From NCBI GenBank assembly GCA_944470555.2, contig OX104127.1, positions 92,714,708 to 92,778,707 on the forward strand: a stretch of 64,000 bases of DNA. The letters are read 5' to 3'. The notes under the pieces were generated by a model. It was not told where the DNA came from. It did no database searches and saw only the letters and a program-made list of their open reading frames with translations. The stretch is from Heterobilharzia americana. Its lineage: Eukaryota; Platyhelminthes; Trematoda; Strigeidida; Schistosomatidae. Below are positions 49,303 to 61,400 of the stretch, one piece after another; the first letter of the stretch is position 1, and each line of letters opens with the position of its first letter. The position numbers were made by a program, and so were the translations under genes.

Positions 49303-51738
49303 GTAACCAACATTATTATGATTTCAAGCTGCCATTATTTGAGTTAAATTGTCCTCACGGATTACAGTCTTTAAATATGATATATGTATATATACGAATG
49401 TACAGCTTGAGAATAAATTTGTTGAAAAGAGTTCTCCTCGCTGAATATCTTGTTTCTACTGAGAAGCAGCACTTCACAGTTATCTTCTAGAAATCTGTGT
49501 AATTTATCAAGGAATGAATAGGCTGATTACAAAGTATGCGAGGTTCATTTCGTGGACACATTGACATTCAGTGGATTGTGTGTAGACTGACAATGGAATA
49601 TGAGGGGAAGGAGTTGGCGATCGAGTTGTCTTCTCCTTCTCTCTACGACTTCGCATTAAAATGTCACTTAGATGAAGTGATAATAAGGATGATCAGTATG
49701 TAACTCTGTTAGAACTTTGTAAAATGGTAAAATTGGCAAACGTTTTTGTGAGTTTAGATGACCTAATCAGGTGATTGAGTTGATTCAGTATAACGCTGAT
49801 GTTGATTGAAGTTGATTGGTGTTGATATTACTGCTTAAGTGTTGTATACTCAATGAATTCACGAACATGATGAGTCAGACAGTTGTGTCATTGCAAGCGA
49901 GTGAAACGGAACACCAAGTTTGCTATTCACTCTTCGTATACACCAGGCAATCTCATTCACGTGTACATGCAAGTAAATGACTTGACGACAAGGCACCAGA
50001 ATGCAGGAAATTGAAGGCATTCAATTGTGGCACAAAATATTGGATAATACGTAACACAGTGGGGTTCAACCAACATACAGTCATCTCGGAAATATACCTG
50101 ATGGAGAGACAGACGCGTGCGGAGTCAATCAAAACTTCTCGCTTCGAACTATATGACAGACAATGTTGCCGATTAGGTCATAGGTGAAACGACATTGACA
50201 ATAAGTAGACTAATGCGACGAGTAACACTTAGCTCAGGTTAACACTCTCTAGCTTTCGTCTGATGTCAGAGAATTGAATTGTGTTACACAGCAGTTATTT
50301 TTGTCTTGTGGTGGTTGGCAAGTGTCCGATTTGTATGAACAATCTTGTAAGCAAACGAGATACAAGAGTACTTACTGTTTTCACTTTAGATGTGACAAAT
50401 GAATTCTGTGGAATTGAACTTTGTGAGTTGATGTGAGAGTGTTTTTCAACAGATAAATTGTATTGACGTGAAATATTGTTGTCTTGTTGTTGTTGTTGTT
50501 GATCAACTCCTGTATATCGCAAATGAGGCACATACCGTGTGGTGTCGGTTTAACAAGAGCACAGCACAGCACATTAATGAAGGTGAGCAGGATTTGATGG
50601 AATTATTGTGATAAGAAAATGAAGAATGTACATAGTTGGAAGTCGACTGGTCAGAGGAGTGTGCCAGTGACTGGTGGAGAGAGAGAGAATTGAAGTACCC
50701 TCAAGTGTTGTGATATATTTTGTTAGTTAGTGTGAGTTATTGAGAAAGTGATAAATAGCGCCTAGTTAATTTGAAGTGATTCCTTCATTCCTTTGTATAT
50801 TTGCTGTATTATTCGAAGAGCGAGTGATGAAATAACACTCTCTCTTATTCGACCAAATATCTCACGGGGATTGGTTAAAGTAAAGACAACGAACAAACTA
50901 GACTGCACTGAGATAGTGAGTGCTTGTACTCATGAGATGTGGATGCTGTTGAGAATGAACGACATAAATTCATAATGTATGGAATGATATTCATGTGAAT
51001 CGATCGAGTCGAAGTTAAACACCCAGAAAAGAAACTGGACTGAAGAACGAAACTACACAGGACATCTTCACGTCCGTCAATCAGTCATCAGGAAGAAATG
51101 GGAGACATTGAGCAACATGCGTGCAGAAGCGTGTGTGTAAGAAGACTGGAAGTGTTTGCGAGAGATGTGGAGATAAACCTACATAACCTTGTTAGGAAGG
51201 AAGAAGAGAGAAGAGGTAAGGCAAGGCAAGGCAAGGCAAAGCAAGGCAAGGCGAGGGAAGGGAAGGCAAGGAGTGGATGTTGACGGAGACACGGTAGGTG
51301 ATAGAGGAGGGAGAGTAAGGTGGTGATGGTGAAGCAGGAGATGAACCAGTGCCGTGCAGTGCAGTGAAGTGAAGTGAGGTCAAGTGAAGTGAAGTGCAGT
51401 GCAGGGATGAACAACGAAAAGAGGAACTGAGTACAACGTATAAAACACTGCACTGGAGAAAGAATTGAAGAAGAGTGGGTGGAAATACAGAAGACACTTC
51501 TACGACACATTGGCATGTGAAGCAGAACATGCTGTGTGCTGCAGGCTGCAGGTAGAGGAGACAGAGACCTGCCTGACAACACTATTTCAAATAACGAGGT
51601 AACCTAATGTCTTGGTGGGAAGAGATCAACGCAGACAAAATGAATGAGAGATAGTGAAGGGAAGTAGGTTACCAAAGAGGAGAAACAAAGGAAACGATGA
51701 GATGACCACTTGAAACAACTCTTGAGTCGATCTCCACC

Positions 51739-52019
51739 AACACCACCACCACCGCCACCACTACCACATGGAACTCGTCCATAAATACCATCAGGAGCAC
51801 AGACGAGGAGGTTAAAGCAGACAGAATAGAAAGGACAGCAGGACAGGCCTTCGTTGGCCTGAAACCAGTATGGAGATCTGTTGGACACAGCATGAAGCGT
51901 GAACAACATACACAATTTCAAAACTAATGTCAAGTGAGTCAGTGCTTATATGTGATGGTGGTGAGATTGGTTGCACGTTGAGAAAAGCATTTCCAACAAA
52001 CAGCAGATACACATCATCA
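51739..52019 (+). pseudogene. RTE-like relic, C-terminal coding part (inverted copy)
   Basis: Inverted duplicate of 6,340-6,620, here in plus orientation, with the same stops. Confidence 0.7.
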
Positions 52020-52028
52020 TCATGTTTA

Positions 52029-52228
52029 TTTCATGTTTACCTTAATTTCCTAATTCCTCGTAGCTAACAGATTAATTTAATACACATGTGAATTTGCCTC
52101 AACTTTTCATCATTATCTCAACAGAAATATTTCTGACAATCTTCCAATTCTCACATTCATTCTGTTACCAGTACTTATTCGACCTTGTCCTGACAGTGAC
52201 CTCAACTACTTCTAATCCATTCCAATCA
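52029..52228 (-). repeat. Dispersed repeat copy (inverted)
   Basis: Inverted counterpart of 6,131-6,330, duplicated as part of the 51,069-53,929 segment. Confidence 0.85.
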
Positions 52229-53944
52229 ATATTTGCCTAACTTTCATTTGGATGTTATTTTTAGATTAAACGAATACAGACATTCATTTTCATTTGAACA
52301 GAGTTTAGGCGAATTGCTTGAATCCAGCAGCTATCTTCAGTGTGTTTGGAAGTGAAGTTTCATCGTAACTAGAGTGACTATCCAACCGAAATATCGACAA
52401 TATCCATCAGAGTGGTTGTAGAATGATTCTATCTCACCTCGACGACCAAAGCTTGGAATGCTGAGACAATAGCCTTCAACAAATTACTACTTTCTACATA
52501 CTTCTAAAAGTTGAGAATCTGAAACTAGACATGAAGTGTGGATTCGCAAAGGATTTGAAATTATTTCTCGTATGCCAATTATTCACTTCGAGGATAAATC
52601 ATTCATCTACTTTGCGTAACCTGCTACACATATGATAATGAATGTCTGCATTCTTTTATCCTAAAAGTAACATTTTTCGAATGAGATATTGAATTATTTG
52701 TGAATTGGTCACTTCAGAGTAGCCACTTCCATATCGTCTAGTTCTATGTGTTGACCGAAGTCAATTGATTATCTTGTAATTTGATCACCATGCTGGGGGA
52801 CTCAGAATAGTGGTGCACTTTGATTAATGTTAGTTAGGTGGAGGTAATCGGTAGGAAACCTTGCTCAATTCAGGTTTTCTCCTTGTTGACACTGTGCAGT
52901 AAGGCGCATCTACCTAATTTTCAGTGACTGATCACTGTGTGTAATCCAGTTGTACAGGAATTAAATCATGGTGTGAATAGGTGATTGGCGACACCTGCAA
53001 CTGTAGCAGCGAGTGACACGAGTTGGAATCTTGTGGAAGCATTAATCCTCTTGAATTTGCCGACACACCTTCTAATGAGGACCAACAGATACTCCATACT
53101 TCGCATACGGTACTACACGTATATTTGAATTGGTAGAGGCAACTGGATATCATTCATAATGGTTTCCATATGCGGTAAGCGTTACGGAGAGTATACAGGC
53201 AAGCTAATTTCTACTCGTCAGAAATTACTAGCAGCGTCAAATCTCTCCATAAAGACTGAAGATTATCAGTCACCAGTGAAGGTAAGAGAGATGCAGAAAA
53301 TTTGATAAGAGAAAACCAGAATATCAGGGGTTGGCAGGCTGCTTATTTTCTCTTGCTAATAAATTTTAATGGATAGCTAGTCTCCAAAAGTGCGTCAATA
53401 TATCATGACTGCTGTACAAGAAAGATGTCAATGAAAAACATTGCTTCCTGAGTCTCAGTCTACTCATCTCCTACAAGCTGACAGCTGTTCAGAGTACTCG
53501 AACCATTGGACGGCATCAGCATCAAGGTAGGATGAAAAGTGTCTGAAGTGGATTGGTTTTCCTCAAGTAAGTAACCGATACTAAGAGACCGTATGGAAGT
53601 GTCCGACATTTCACAAGACCTCAACTATCTTATGTGTTCCAGTTGTTTATGAAAAGATTCAAACATAGGTGAATGTTGAAATAAATTTTGATCAGCTCTT
53701 CTCCATAATTCACGTGAGTACTCATTGGATGATTGATGCGACACCTAACATGCAAATCAGGTTGAATAACGCCACAGTAAGTGAGTGATTGATACCTCAG
53801 CAGTGTTGTATCGGAAGAGAATGGAATAAAAACTGGAAAGCAAGAATTGTCATGAAAGGTTGTGAAGAGAAAAGAATACGGAATAATTGGAAAGTAGCTA
53901 ACAATGAACAATGCTTGTAGTGGGAGAGATGGAGAGAGAGAGAG

Positions 53945-54852
53945 AGAGAGAGAGTTGGATTTGGACATCACCGCCGATGACTTGTGTCTAATGTCACACG
54001 AATTGAAGATCTACAGGTTGGCAGGAGAGGCGGGCAGGGCAGCGAAGACGGGACTTCAAGTGAACGTGAATGTAGAGAAGACAGAGGTGGAGGTGATGAT
54101 GATACCTAACCAACGCCACCACCACCACCACCACCACCACCAACAACAACAACAAGCTCGAATAATCATCAACGGGAGAAACTTGAAGGAAGTAGTCTCG
54201 TTCACCTATCTAGGCAGCACTGTTTCAACTACAGGCGGCAAAGGCACAGACGAGGATGTCAAAGCCAGGATCGGAAAGACAGCAAGACTGTCGTTCATTA
54301 ACCTGAAACCAGTGTGGAGATCTACTGCACTGCACTGCACTCAGCATAAAGCGTGAACAAGATCGGGATTTTCAACACCAATTCAGTCAAGTCAGTGCTC
54401 ATATATGGTTCAGAAACTTGGCGCCTTACGAAAGGCATTTCCAACAAACTACAGATATTCATCAACAACTGCCTACGCTGTCTCGTTACTGAAGCTCATA
54501 TGGATTGCCATAAAGAATAAGCAACAAGGAACTCTGGTATGGCAACGAACTAACCAAGAACATATCGGTCAAGAAATATGCACTGGAAGGAAGTGGATAT
54601 GGATTGGATTGGACATACACTGAGAAGGCCGACTGGGGACATCACGTGCCAGGCCAGGCACTCGAGTGGAACCCAGATGGGAGACGACGAGTTGGGCGTC
54701 TGAGGCGAGGGTGACATGGAGGAGAAGGTGTGAGGAAGAAATGAGAGCTTGTAGGCAGTGGTGGAGCCAGATAGAAAAGTTTGCAGAGAATAGAGTGCAC
54801 TGGAGACGTGCTAGTGAAGCCGTATGTTCCATTGGGAACCCAAGGGTCAAAT
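53945..54852 (+). pseudogene. RTE-like fragment, second piece
   Basis: Direct copy of the last 0.9 kb of the 35,482-37,043 fragment, but better preserved at its start: DITADDLCLMSHELKIYR (motif C, ADD intact) runs in frame through VNVEKTEVEVMMIPNQ, the His/Gln run and NGRNLKEVVSFTYLGSTVS to GTDEDVKARIGKTARLSF. It is cut off upstream by the GA tract at 53,928-53,955 and decayed after 54,356. Confidence 0.85.
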
Positions 54853-55123
54853 AATAATATATAATATTGATGTTTATTTTATCATTGTAAAATGAAAACC
54901 TTATTCTCGCATCCTTTTACACCATGTTTTGTTCCTAATTTTACTGCAGCTTTAGATACTGAACACGCTGATTCATCCATTTCACGCTCTAAATATGCTA
55001 CTTTCTTCTCCCTGACCAACGCCATCGAAGGATACAATATAAACGACTGAGTTTCCAACTGCGATTATTCCGTTGAAGTAAATATACTTTCAATCCCATA
55101 CTTTCATCTTCTTCTGGTGTCAG

Positions 55124-56048
55124 CTGAATATCGAGTTGAGAAGTCATTGTTCTGTGGTTAGTCGTATCGCGTCGGAGCATCGTATCGTTGTATATACTGT
55201 GGATCACAATGCAGAGAGTACAAGTAGATTGCAGATACACTACTCAGTTACTCAAAGGTCTTACATCACCTTTTGGTATGTATCATAAAACTTTGATAGC
55301 TGGTTGACAGGAAGGATATATCTAGAAAGAAAAGATACAATGCTACTCATGTGTTTAACAGTGTTATAACTACTTTTAATGACTTAGAATCTGTCTCAGT
55401 TCGTTGGGAATTGTTGATTGCAAAGTCATCTACACCACATATTGACATGATTTGGAGAAACATTGAAACATTGGATGATGGGTCGTTATTGTTGAGGAGT
55501 GTGGAAGTAGGAGGAGAAATGTATCCAGTGTCCTCGGGTTTTCAACACTTCTCCAATAAATGCCAGTGTATGATGGAAACTCATCCGATATACGCATAAG
55601 CATATGTTATGGAAAGCTTGTCTGTTGTGTATGCTGTGTAAAAATCGTTATGTGTAGCAGATACCTGTAATGAAGTACAATGTGTGATGTTAGCAATCCT
55701 TGTCATTTGGTGTCTAGCCCAACTACGTCTATTTACGCAAGTTGATTAACTTGGAACACATAGTGTGAGTAACGGGTGTATGCACATCACTCCTTCTTTA
55801 CTTTGTATTCTGGTGTCAACAGACTGCAAGTCAACTGTGAATTGCTCAATCTATTTCAATCACTTGGTGTATCTGTGACGGATATTCAGAAGAGTTGGAA
55901 ATCTGGTTCATCTATAGACGAAAGTATTCAACTGAATTTCATCGAAATGCCTACAACTCAAAATGATCTTCTGTGTAATCTTTATGATGTTGGACGTGAG
56001 GAGATATACTCAACGATGGGACTAGATGAGTATCGCTCTGAGTCGTGA
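55124..56048 (+). CDS. Unrecognised gene, 3' exons
   Basis: Three exons join in frame. 55,124-55,275 follows the polypyrimidine acceptor TTCATCTTCTTCTGGTGTCAG and has donor GTATGT. 55,311-55,565 follows a 35-nt intron and has donor GTGTAT. 55,823-56,048 follows CTGGTGTCAACAG and ends in TGA. Together they encode 210 residues: LNIELRSHCSVVSRIASE ... VTQRSYITFWKDISRKKRYN ... VRWELLIAKSSTPHIDMIWR ... CELLNLFQSLGVSVTDIQKS ... STMGLDEYRSES. There is one N-glycosylation-like NAT, few Cys, and no membrane segment. Short introns are typical of 5' regions of schistosome genes. An AATAAA lies 131 nt after the stop. The 5' part is not found and may have been lost at the retroelement junction near 54,850. 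No family recognised. Coding potential is good but unproven. Confidence 0.55.
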
Positions 56049-56178
56049 ATCAACAGAAGCAGAGAGATGTAGAGTGCTGAATCCTCACCCAATATTTCAA
56101 TGGTGACGTGCTCACTGTCTTGTATTCTATGCTTGATGAGGTCATTCGAGTTCACTGCTAACGAGTATGTGAGGTAGG

Positions 56179-56184
56179 AATAAA
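56179..56184 (+). terminator. Putative polyadenylation signal
   Basis: AATAAA, 131 nt beyond the stop of the gene ending at 56,048. Confidence 0.45.
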
Positions 56185-56199
56185 CAGCTTTCCATTGCA

Positions 56200-58011
56200 C
56201 CTACGTATTCACTGCTTCTCCAACTCATGTTACTCCATCATCAATACCAACTAGAAGTGATTGTTAGAGTTTCACAAGAGTGATTATCTGTGTACAAGAC
56301 TCTGTTCTATTCTGCATTTAAAGCAGATAGTTATTATTCACTCTTATATTCTGTAAGATATACCCTTTGACACGGAAATCCTTATTTCTATGCATATTTT
56401 GTGCATTATTATTGCCATCTGATAGATGAAAGCGAATTCTGCTTGACCATATTGAACCAGTGGACTGATGTGTGAATTTAGTCAGTCAGTCGTCTACCAA
56501 ACAGAGTTGTGAATCCGTCTCCAATAGACTAAATCATGTTTACTGTCTATGTGGATAGTCTAATTTCCACGGAATATTCATTTTCTTGATTGCACCTGGA
56601 AATCCTATTTACTTGTAAATACACTTTGCATAAACTGATTTCACTACACATTGTTCACATCACTTGACTAGAATAAAGTATAATGAAGCATTTGTGTCTT
56701 ACTATACTAATCAACACTCGACCTACTAACTACAGTATTAGACGAGTTTCAGTTGGACGACTGACTGATGAATGAAATGAATTTCAGCAATCGGACTTCA
56801 TAAGCACGTATGAAAGATACATTTTTAGTTTTATCTCTATTTACAGTGACTTGATATAACTGAAGTTATGTATATGTGCGGACTACCCCATAGGAGGTTT
56901 GTACAGATCCCTTCAGATTTCGCCCTTTGCTAGTCACCCAACTTCTCCGTAGATAGGAAAGGCGGTAGGTAATATAACAGCAGGTGTATTTACAGCCTCA
57001 ACCTCAACAACATATATGCAATATATATATATATATATATAGACTACTTTATCCAGATGGAAGAAATTTTACTCCTCTAGTGGCTGATTTAGTAGTGAAT
57101 TAACTGTGTAAGTGATGAAGTATGTCTAACCCATTACAAAAAACTAAATCTTTCAATTCCTTGAAGCATTGCGCGAAATATCATCAGTTAGATAGAAAAT
57201 CCCTCAGGTTAGCAGACGGATTAGCATTCCCACACTACATAATCATGTGTTATTATTGAGTCGGTGCTCCAGTGCATAGTGCGGAACGAGTCACGATAGG
57301 TATTGTCAGTGACTAACATCCCCTCCATTTCCGACCTACTTACTCGTCTGAACTTCAGCCTCACAACTAACTTCAGGATAGATGCTGACAGGGGAATACT
57401 AAGGCAGTTTGTGCTTGACACTGTTTAAGATCGTCTGCCACCACCTTCCGCCTTCAAGTATGTTCATTCAGACGGTGATTGCCTCACCATGATATAAGTG
57501 ATAGGAAAATATCTGCTATGGTTTAGTTGAGTCCGTCTTATGTATATTTATTCCAGTAAGTGCGTGTAGCGAATACCACTGAAATGAAACCTGGTAATGG
57601 TTGATGCAAATTGTCCAGAGCAATACTTGTCAAGGCATCAGTATTAAAGTATGAAGGAACCGATAAACATCTAGAATATATTTGCTGAGAATTGGTTGGT
57701 TGGAAGTTACAAGAGGCACTGTTATGAGAGTTCTGCTTATATGTACAACGGTATATTGGCAACAAATCAGGAGAGGAAGCGAAACGGACAGAAATAAGAG
57801 AAACTGCTAACCGAACTGATGAATCGAATTAATATGCTGTCCTGTCAATGGATGCGTACATATACTAGCACATAATGCACATCACAAATCAACACATCCA
57901 TCAATTCTATTATTCAGTAGAACTGCACTACCAATACACTTCTACCAGATATTCACTTCCATATCACTCTTTAAACTTATTCCTCCACACTTACTCCAAG
58001 CTAAATTTTCT
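56200..58011. other. Mostly gene-free stretch
   Basis: A perfect (AT)n run lies at 57,021-57,041. On the minus strand 57,538-57,705 reads openly after TTCTCAG (from QIYSRCLSVPSYFNTDALTS to TRTYWNKYT, stop overlapping AATAAA) and could be a terminal exon. No partner exon was found, so it is not called as a gene. Confidence 0.45.
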
Positions 58012-59177
58012 GAACGCAGGCGAACAGGGAAAGCGAACGCCATCACTCATCGAGAAAGTCACAATTCACATCTACACCTAACATCCACAGGAAATATTCA
58101 AAAACATTCTTCACATACATCGACTGCAACTTCATTGTCACAAGTCCTTGATCAGATGAAATAATCTCACATTATTAGCACTACGAATGACCGAAACAAA
58201 CTGGCCTCAACAACATACAACGCACACACACACACACACACACACACAGCAAGTTCCAATAAGGCATGCCAAATCGCATTGCACCTGCGAAGTGGCCAGT
58301 TGTGAGCTGAAGTCAAATCAATGTTTGTGTACAATCGCGGTAATTTACTGCAGTCCACCCTGCCTTCCAAATGACTTCGTCCTAACCCATATACATTACT
58401 GGAATAGAAGCAACACATGCCTGCCTAATAGTTGGGCATCTGAATACTTCACACATAAACTGGACGGAGCTAACAGTCTTAGCCTCAGCCAGTTCCCTCC
58501 CAAATGACCTACTTTTAACTGTACTACAATCTGTTCTAGTTCAAAACGTAACCTGTGCGAAGGATAGATTCCATCTTGAACACAAGCCTCTCGTTATTAG
58601 ATTTCCTTTTAAATTACCAATATAGAGAGAGACATTATGGATCTACGATACTCCCCGATGTTAGCTAACAGTGATCATGAAGTACGAACTTTCGGTTTTC
58701 GAACGTATCAGTTAGATTATGACATTGATTCCCATAGACCTAATGCTTCGTGCACAGAAATTTCAAATGTAAGGACATAACGCAGTTCGTAAGGACTGAA
58801 CCGTCGACAAGGACTAATCAATCCAGAATATATTAGATAGATTTCGAATTCTGTTTCAAGAGGTAACGACGCCATTTATTCAGTGGTCGACAACACGAAC
58901 ATCCTAATGTCACCCTCCGTACATGAATCAACACACTGAGAAATGATGAGGAGTGAGGAACGGTTTATGGGACTGGATTGGATTGGATTAGACTGGACTG
59001 GACTGGAAACATTTAAGACTGGGTACTGTTAAATCCGTAATCTCTGCAAAATTTTGGTTACACAGTCTCGAATATTCTGCGAGAAACAACTTGTAAGCGA
59101 TTGCCAAAACTGCCTCAAAACACTGTCCGCATCCATTAGAATAAGGACTAAAAGGAAATGTGGAATTTCATCTCTGC
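58012..59177 (+). repeat. Third copy of the 29,784-30,956 segment
   Basis: Starts at GAACGCAGGCGAAC and breaks off at CATCTCTG, where the others continue into the CR1-like reverse transcriptase. At the sites checked it shares the right-arm variants (TTCGAACGTATC, CCCATAGACC, CTTGTAAGCG) and not the left-arm ones, so it derives from the right-arm lineage. Confidence 0.88.
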
Positions 59178-59190
59178 TAACGGATGGAAA
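59020..59190 (+). mobile_element. CR1-like fragment, third copy (5' end only)
   Basis: First 150 bp of the CR1-like region, cut off at the end of the third segment copy. Confidence 0.7.
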
Positions 59191-59829
59191 GTTCAAAAAT
59201 GTGAAAATACATTGAATGAAACCTTATGCAGTTGACTTCAGTGTTAACGTTTGATAACAGTAATTGGACATTTGTTGGACGCCCACGTTTAAAGATTACT
59301 CAGAATCTCACATGGATAAGAACATGTAAATAATCACGGAGGGGAACTAATTAATACTGGATTCCTACCTTATCCATTTGATCTGAGTGATTACGGCATA
59401 TTTCATGCTATGAAATTAATCACACTTATTGTTATTACCACCCAGTAGAAGTTTTGTAATTAGATTAAATGTCCGTATGTTAGTAATCTGAACTATCCAA
59501 TGATTTTTCATGCTTAATACTGGGGTAAACAACGGTGTGATTAACGGGAAGACCAGGTCACCGTGTGATTTATCCCTGCACATCATGCAGTAATCTATTT
59601 TCACCCTTTCCAAAAACAAAACCCCACCGAAGATTATGTACGGTATCAAACTAAATGAAACTAACTGTCATTCGAACACTAACTTGCAGTCTTTTGGAAA
59701 CTGAAATCATTAAATGACAAGCTAAAGCATGACCTAATCCATACTGTAACGCTCTTCACCATATAAACCCATTATGGATTTCTCCTTTCAACTCACAGTA
59801 AGCATCTCATTATTAAAACCTGGTGACAT

Positions 59830-59960
59830 TGGATGACTTTATCGTTCTGGTATGGGACTCCTCGGCAGTGAGTAAGCATGGTCCCACCAGGGGTCTAACC
59901 CAGGACCTTCAGGTTGCGCGGCCAGGACGTTACCATTAGGCACTAGGTTGGAATTCACTG
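59830..59960 (-). mobile_element. tRNA-related SINE with hammerhead-like relic
   Basis: The minus strand has a tRNA-like stretch (A-box-like TAATGGTAACG, B-box-like GGGTTAGACCCC), followed by CCGAGGAGTCCCATACCAGA, the remnant of a hammerhead core and stem II. The catalytic core is changed (CCGAGGA) and stem II no longer closes. Confidence 0.5.
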
Positions 59961-59994
59961 GTACATATTTTCTACTTCTGTCAGGTTCCGCTGC

Positions 59995-60110
59995 AGAACT
60001 ACCCCCATGCCTGATGAGGTCATGGGTGTACAGTGCTGAGGAGTCTTGTACTAGGACGAAACAGCTGCCCAGTGCTTCCAGGCCCCCAATATTTCTCCAC
60101 TTGATGTCAG
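59995..60110 (+). mobile_element. SINE tail with near-complete hammerhead core
   Basis: CTGAGGA, stem II GTCTTGTACTAGGAC (with one G-U), GAAAC, then AGCTGCCCAGTGCTTCC. The conserved core fits CUGANGA...GAAA, but the cleavage triplet is GCC and stem I (ACAGTG against CAGTGC) does not pair, so activity is unlikely. It is best preserved in the core among the hammerhead-like relics of this window. Confidence 0.55.
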
Positions 60111-60199
60111 TTTATGATAAATATGAACCTGAAATAAGTAAGAAAACTTCCTTCAGACCTGCAAAGTGAACATATTTTTTATTTAGGCAAACAATGGAA

Positions 60200-61320
60200 G
60201 CTTGTGAAAGGAGATTACGTAATTTAATATGAAATTGAAGCCAAATTTATAAGCTTATATGACTCCAGTTCGATATGTTTGAATGTCTTGTCTAACTTCT
60301 TTCTCTAATAACCAGTAGTCTTCACGTTGATGGTTAAGAGGATCAGATTGTTTGCTTTATTCATTTCCTATTTCAAAAATGTTATTAGTTTTCCCATTTT
60401 CACTGTCTGACTTAACGAAATTGCTTTCACTCTTTCAACTATATGTCTAAAAATTTATCGGCGGTAATATTTTTCCTTATATGTGTGCTATGCGTGATTC
60501 CAAAGGCCACACTAGCAAGTATTGAAATAACCAATTAGGTTTCTTAATTTCGACTCGGAAGTTAGCTTTCTTCATAAACTAAAGAGCCGATTTAGTGATT
60601 TCTGTTATGGTTAAGATAATTTTTAAAGTCACTCTAGGTTATTTATTTACCTGATGTTCTAGAGTAGATTATCATACTTCTGTATAACTCCTTTCATTGA
60701 ATGTGTTGCGTCTGATAGGGATTAGCGTAACCGTCTACAATTCAGTAATAGAATTCATTTGTTCAATGTATACATTGAACAATCAATTTATCTATTTTGC
60801 TGTTCAATTACTTATCTACTCGTTCATTCGTCTATTTCATGAGTGCCATTTTGGCTAGGCGAATAGTTTCATCATATATTGTTTGTAAATTATTGTTATA
60901 TGTGAATAGAAGTTTACACATATCCGATTAAAAGTTGACGCTGATCGACTGACTTTTAACTAATTCAATTTTATCAAAGCCAATCTGGGGCTCAGTACAC
61001 ATATAAACGCATAGTTTAAGTGAATAAAATCATTAAATATTCAATACTCTGTTTCTGAACTTCATTGTATATAGACAACACAGTCAGTCATTGGACCAGC
61101 CTGTCAAGCATGTAGCAAATAGTAATTTAGCCTATCGTAAATTTTGTTAGTGTACTCGCTAAACAGATAAGTTATTGACTTGATCTACAGTTTGTGGTGA
61201 TGGTTACGACTAGTTCAGCTGTATTTCTTTTTTGCTGTATGTCTTAGTCACCTCATTCTCGCAGTAAATAATCAATCATGATAGAAAGCCTTTTGATACT
61301 GGATGATGATTGAAGATGAA
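60200..61320. other. Gene-free stretch
   Basis: AT-rich. One inverted pair, TTCAATGTAT / ATACATTGAA at 60,763-60,781. Nothing else recognised. Confidence 0.5.
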
Positions 61321-61324
61321 ATAA

Positions 61325-61400
61325 AAATTTGAGCAACAGTGGGACTCGAACCAGCTTCTGGTGATTTACAAATTGAACTACGAGACCAAATTTTAATTTC
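61325..61400 (-). other. tRNA-like relic
   Basis: The minus strand reads GGTCTCGTAGTTCAATTTGT and, 14 nt later, CTGGTTCGAGTCCCAC, the latter a perfect pol III B-box/T-arm. The anticodon arm is missing, so this is a SINE head or tRNA pseudogene, not a tRNA gene. Confidence 0.5.

Larger units (their letters stand above)
37660..51068 (-). repeat. Right arm of the large inverted repeat
   Basis: Inverted copy of 18,350-31,912. Inside the tandem-unit part (about 47,660-49,060) it carries variants seen in unit 1, not in unit 3: one GGTGATT variant in the heptamer array, a GTAAC instead of GTAGC, and no 141-bp insertion. The arm therefore is not a simple mirror of the adjacent left arm. Its inner end falls exactly at 37,660. 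Confidence 0.92.
51069..53929 (-). repeat. Inverted copy of unit-1 segment 4,430-7,290
   Basis: Continues the right arm outward but matches unit 1, not unit 2. Paired positions add up to 58,359 from end to end, so there is no net insertion or deletion over 2.86 kb, and the translations compared are identical. The outer end lies in a GA-rich tract at 53,928-53,955, beyond which RTE-like sequence begins. Confidence 0.9.

Noticed and set aside
57538..57705. Possible terminal exon on the minus strand
   Set aside because: A fitting acceptor and stop exist, but no partner exon or family was found; about 50 open codons can occur by chance.
59416..59649. 77-codon open frame on the minus strand
   Set aside because: No splice context, family or copy elsewhere; likely chance.
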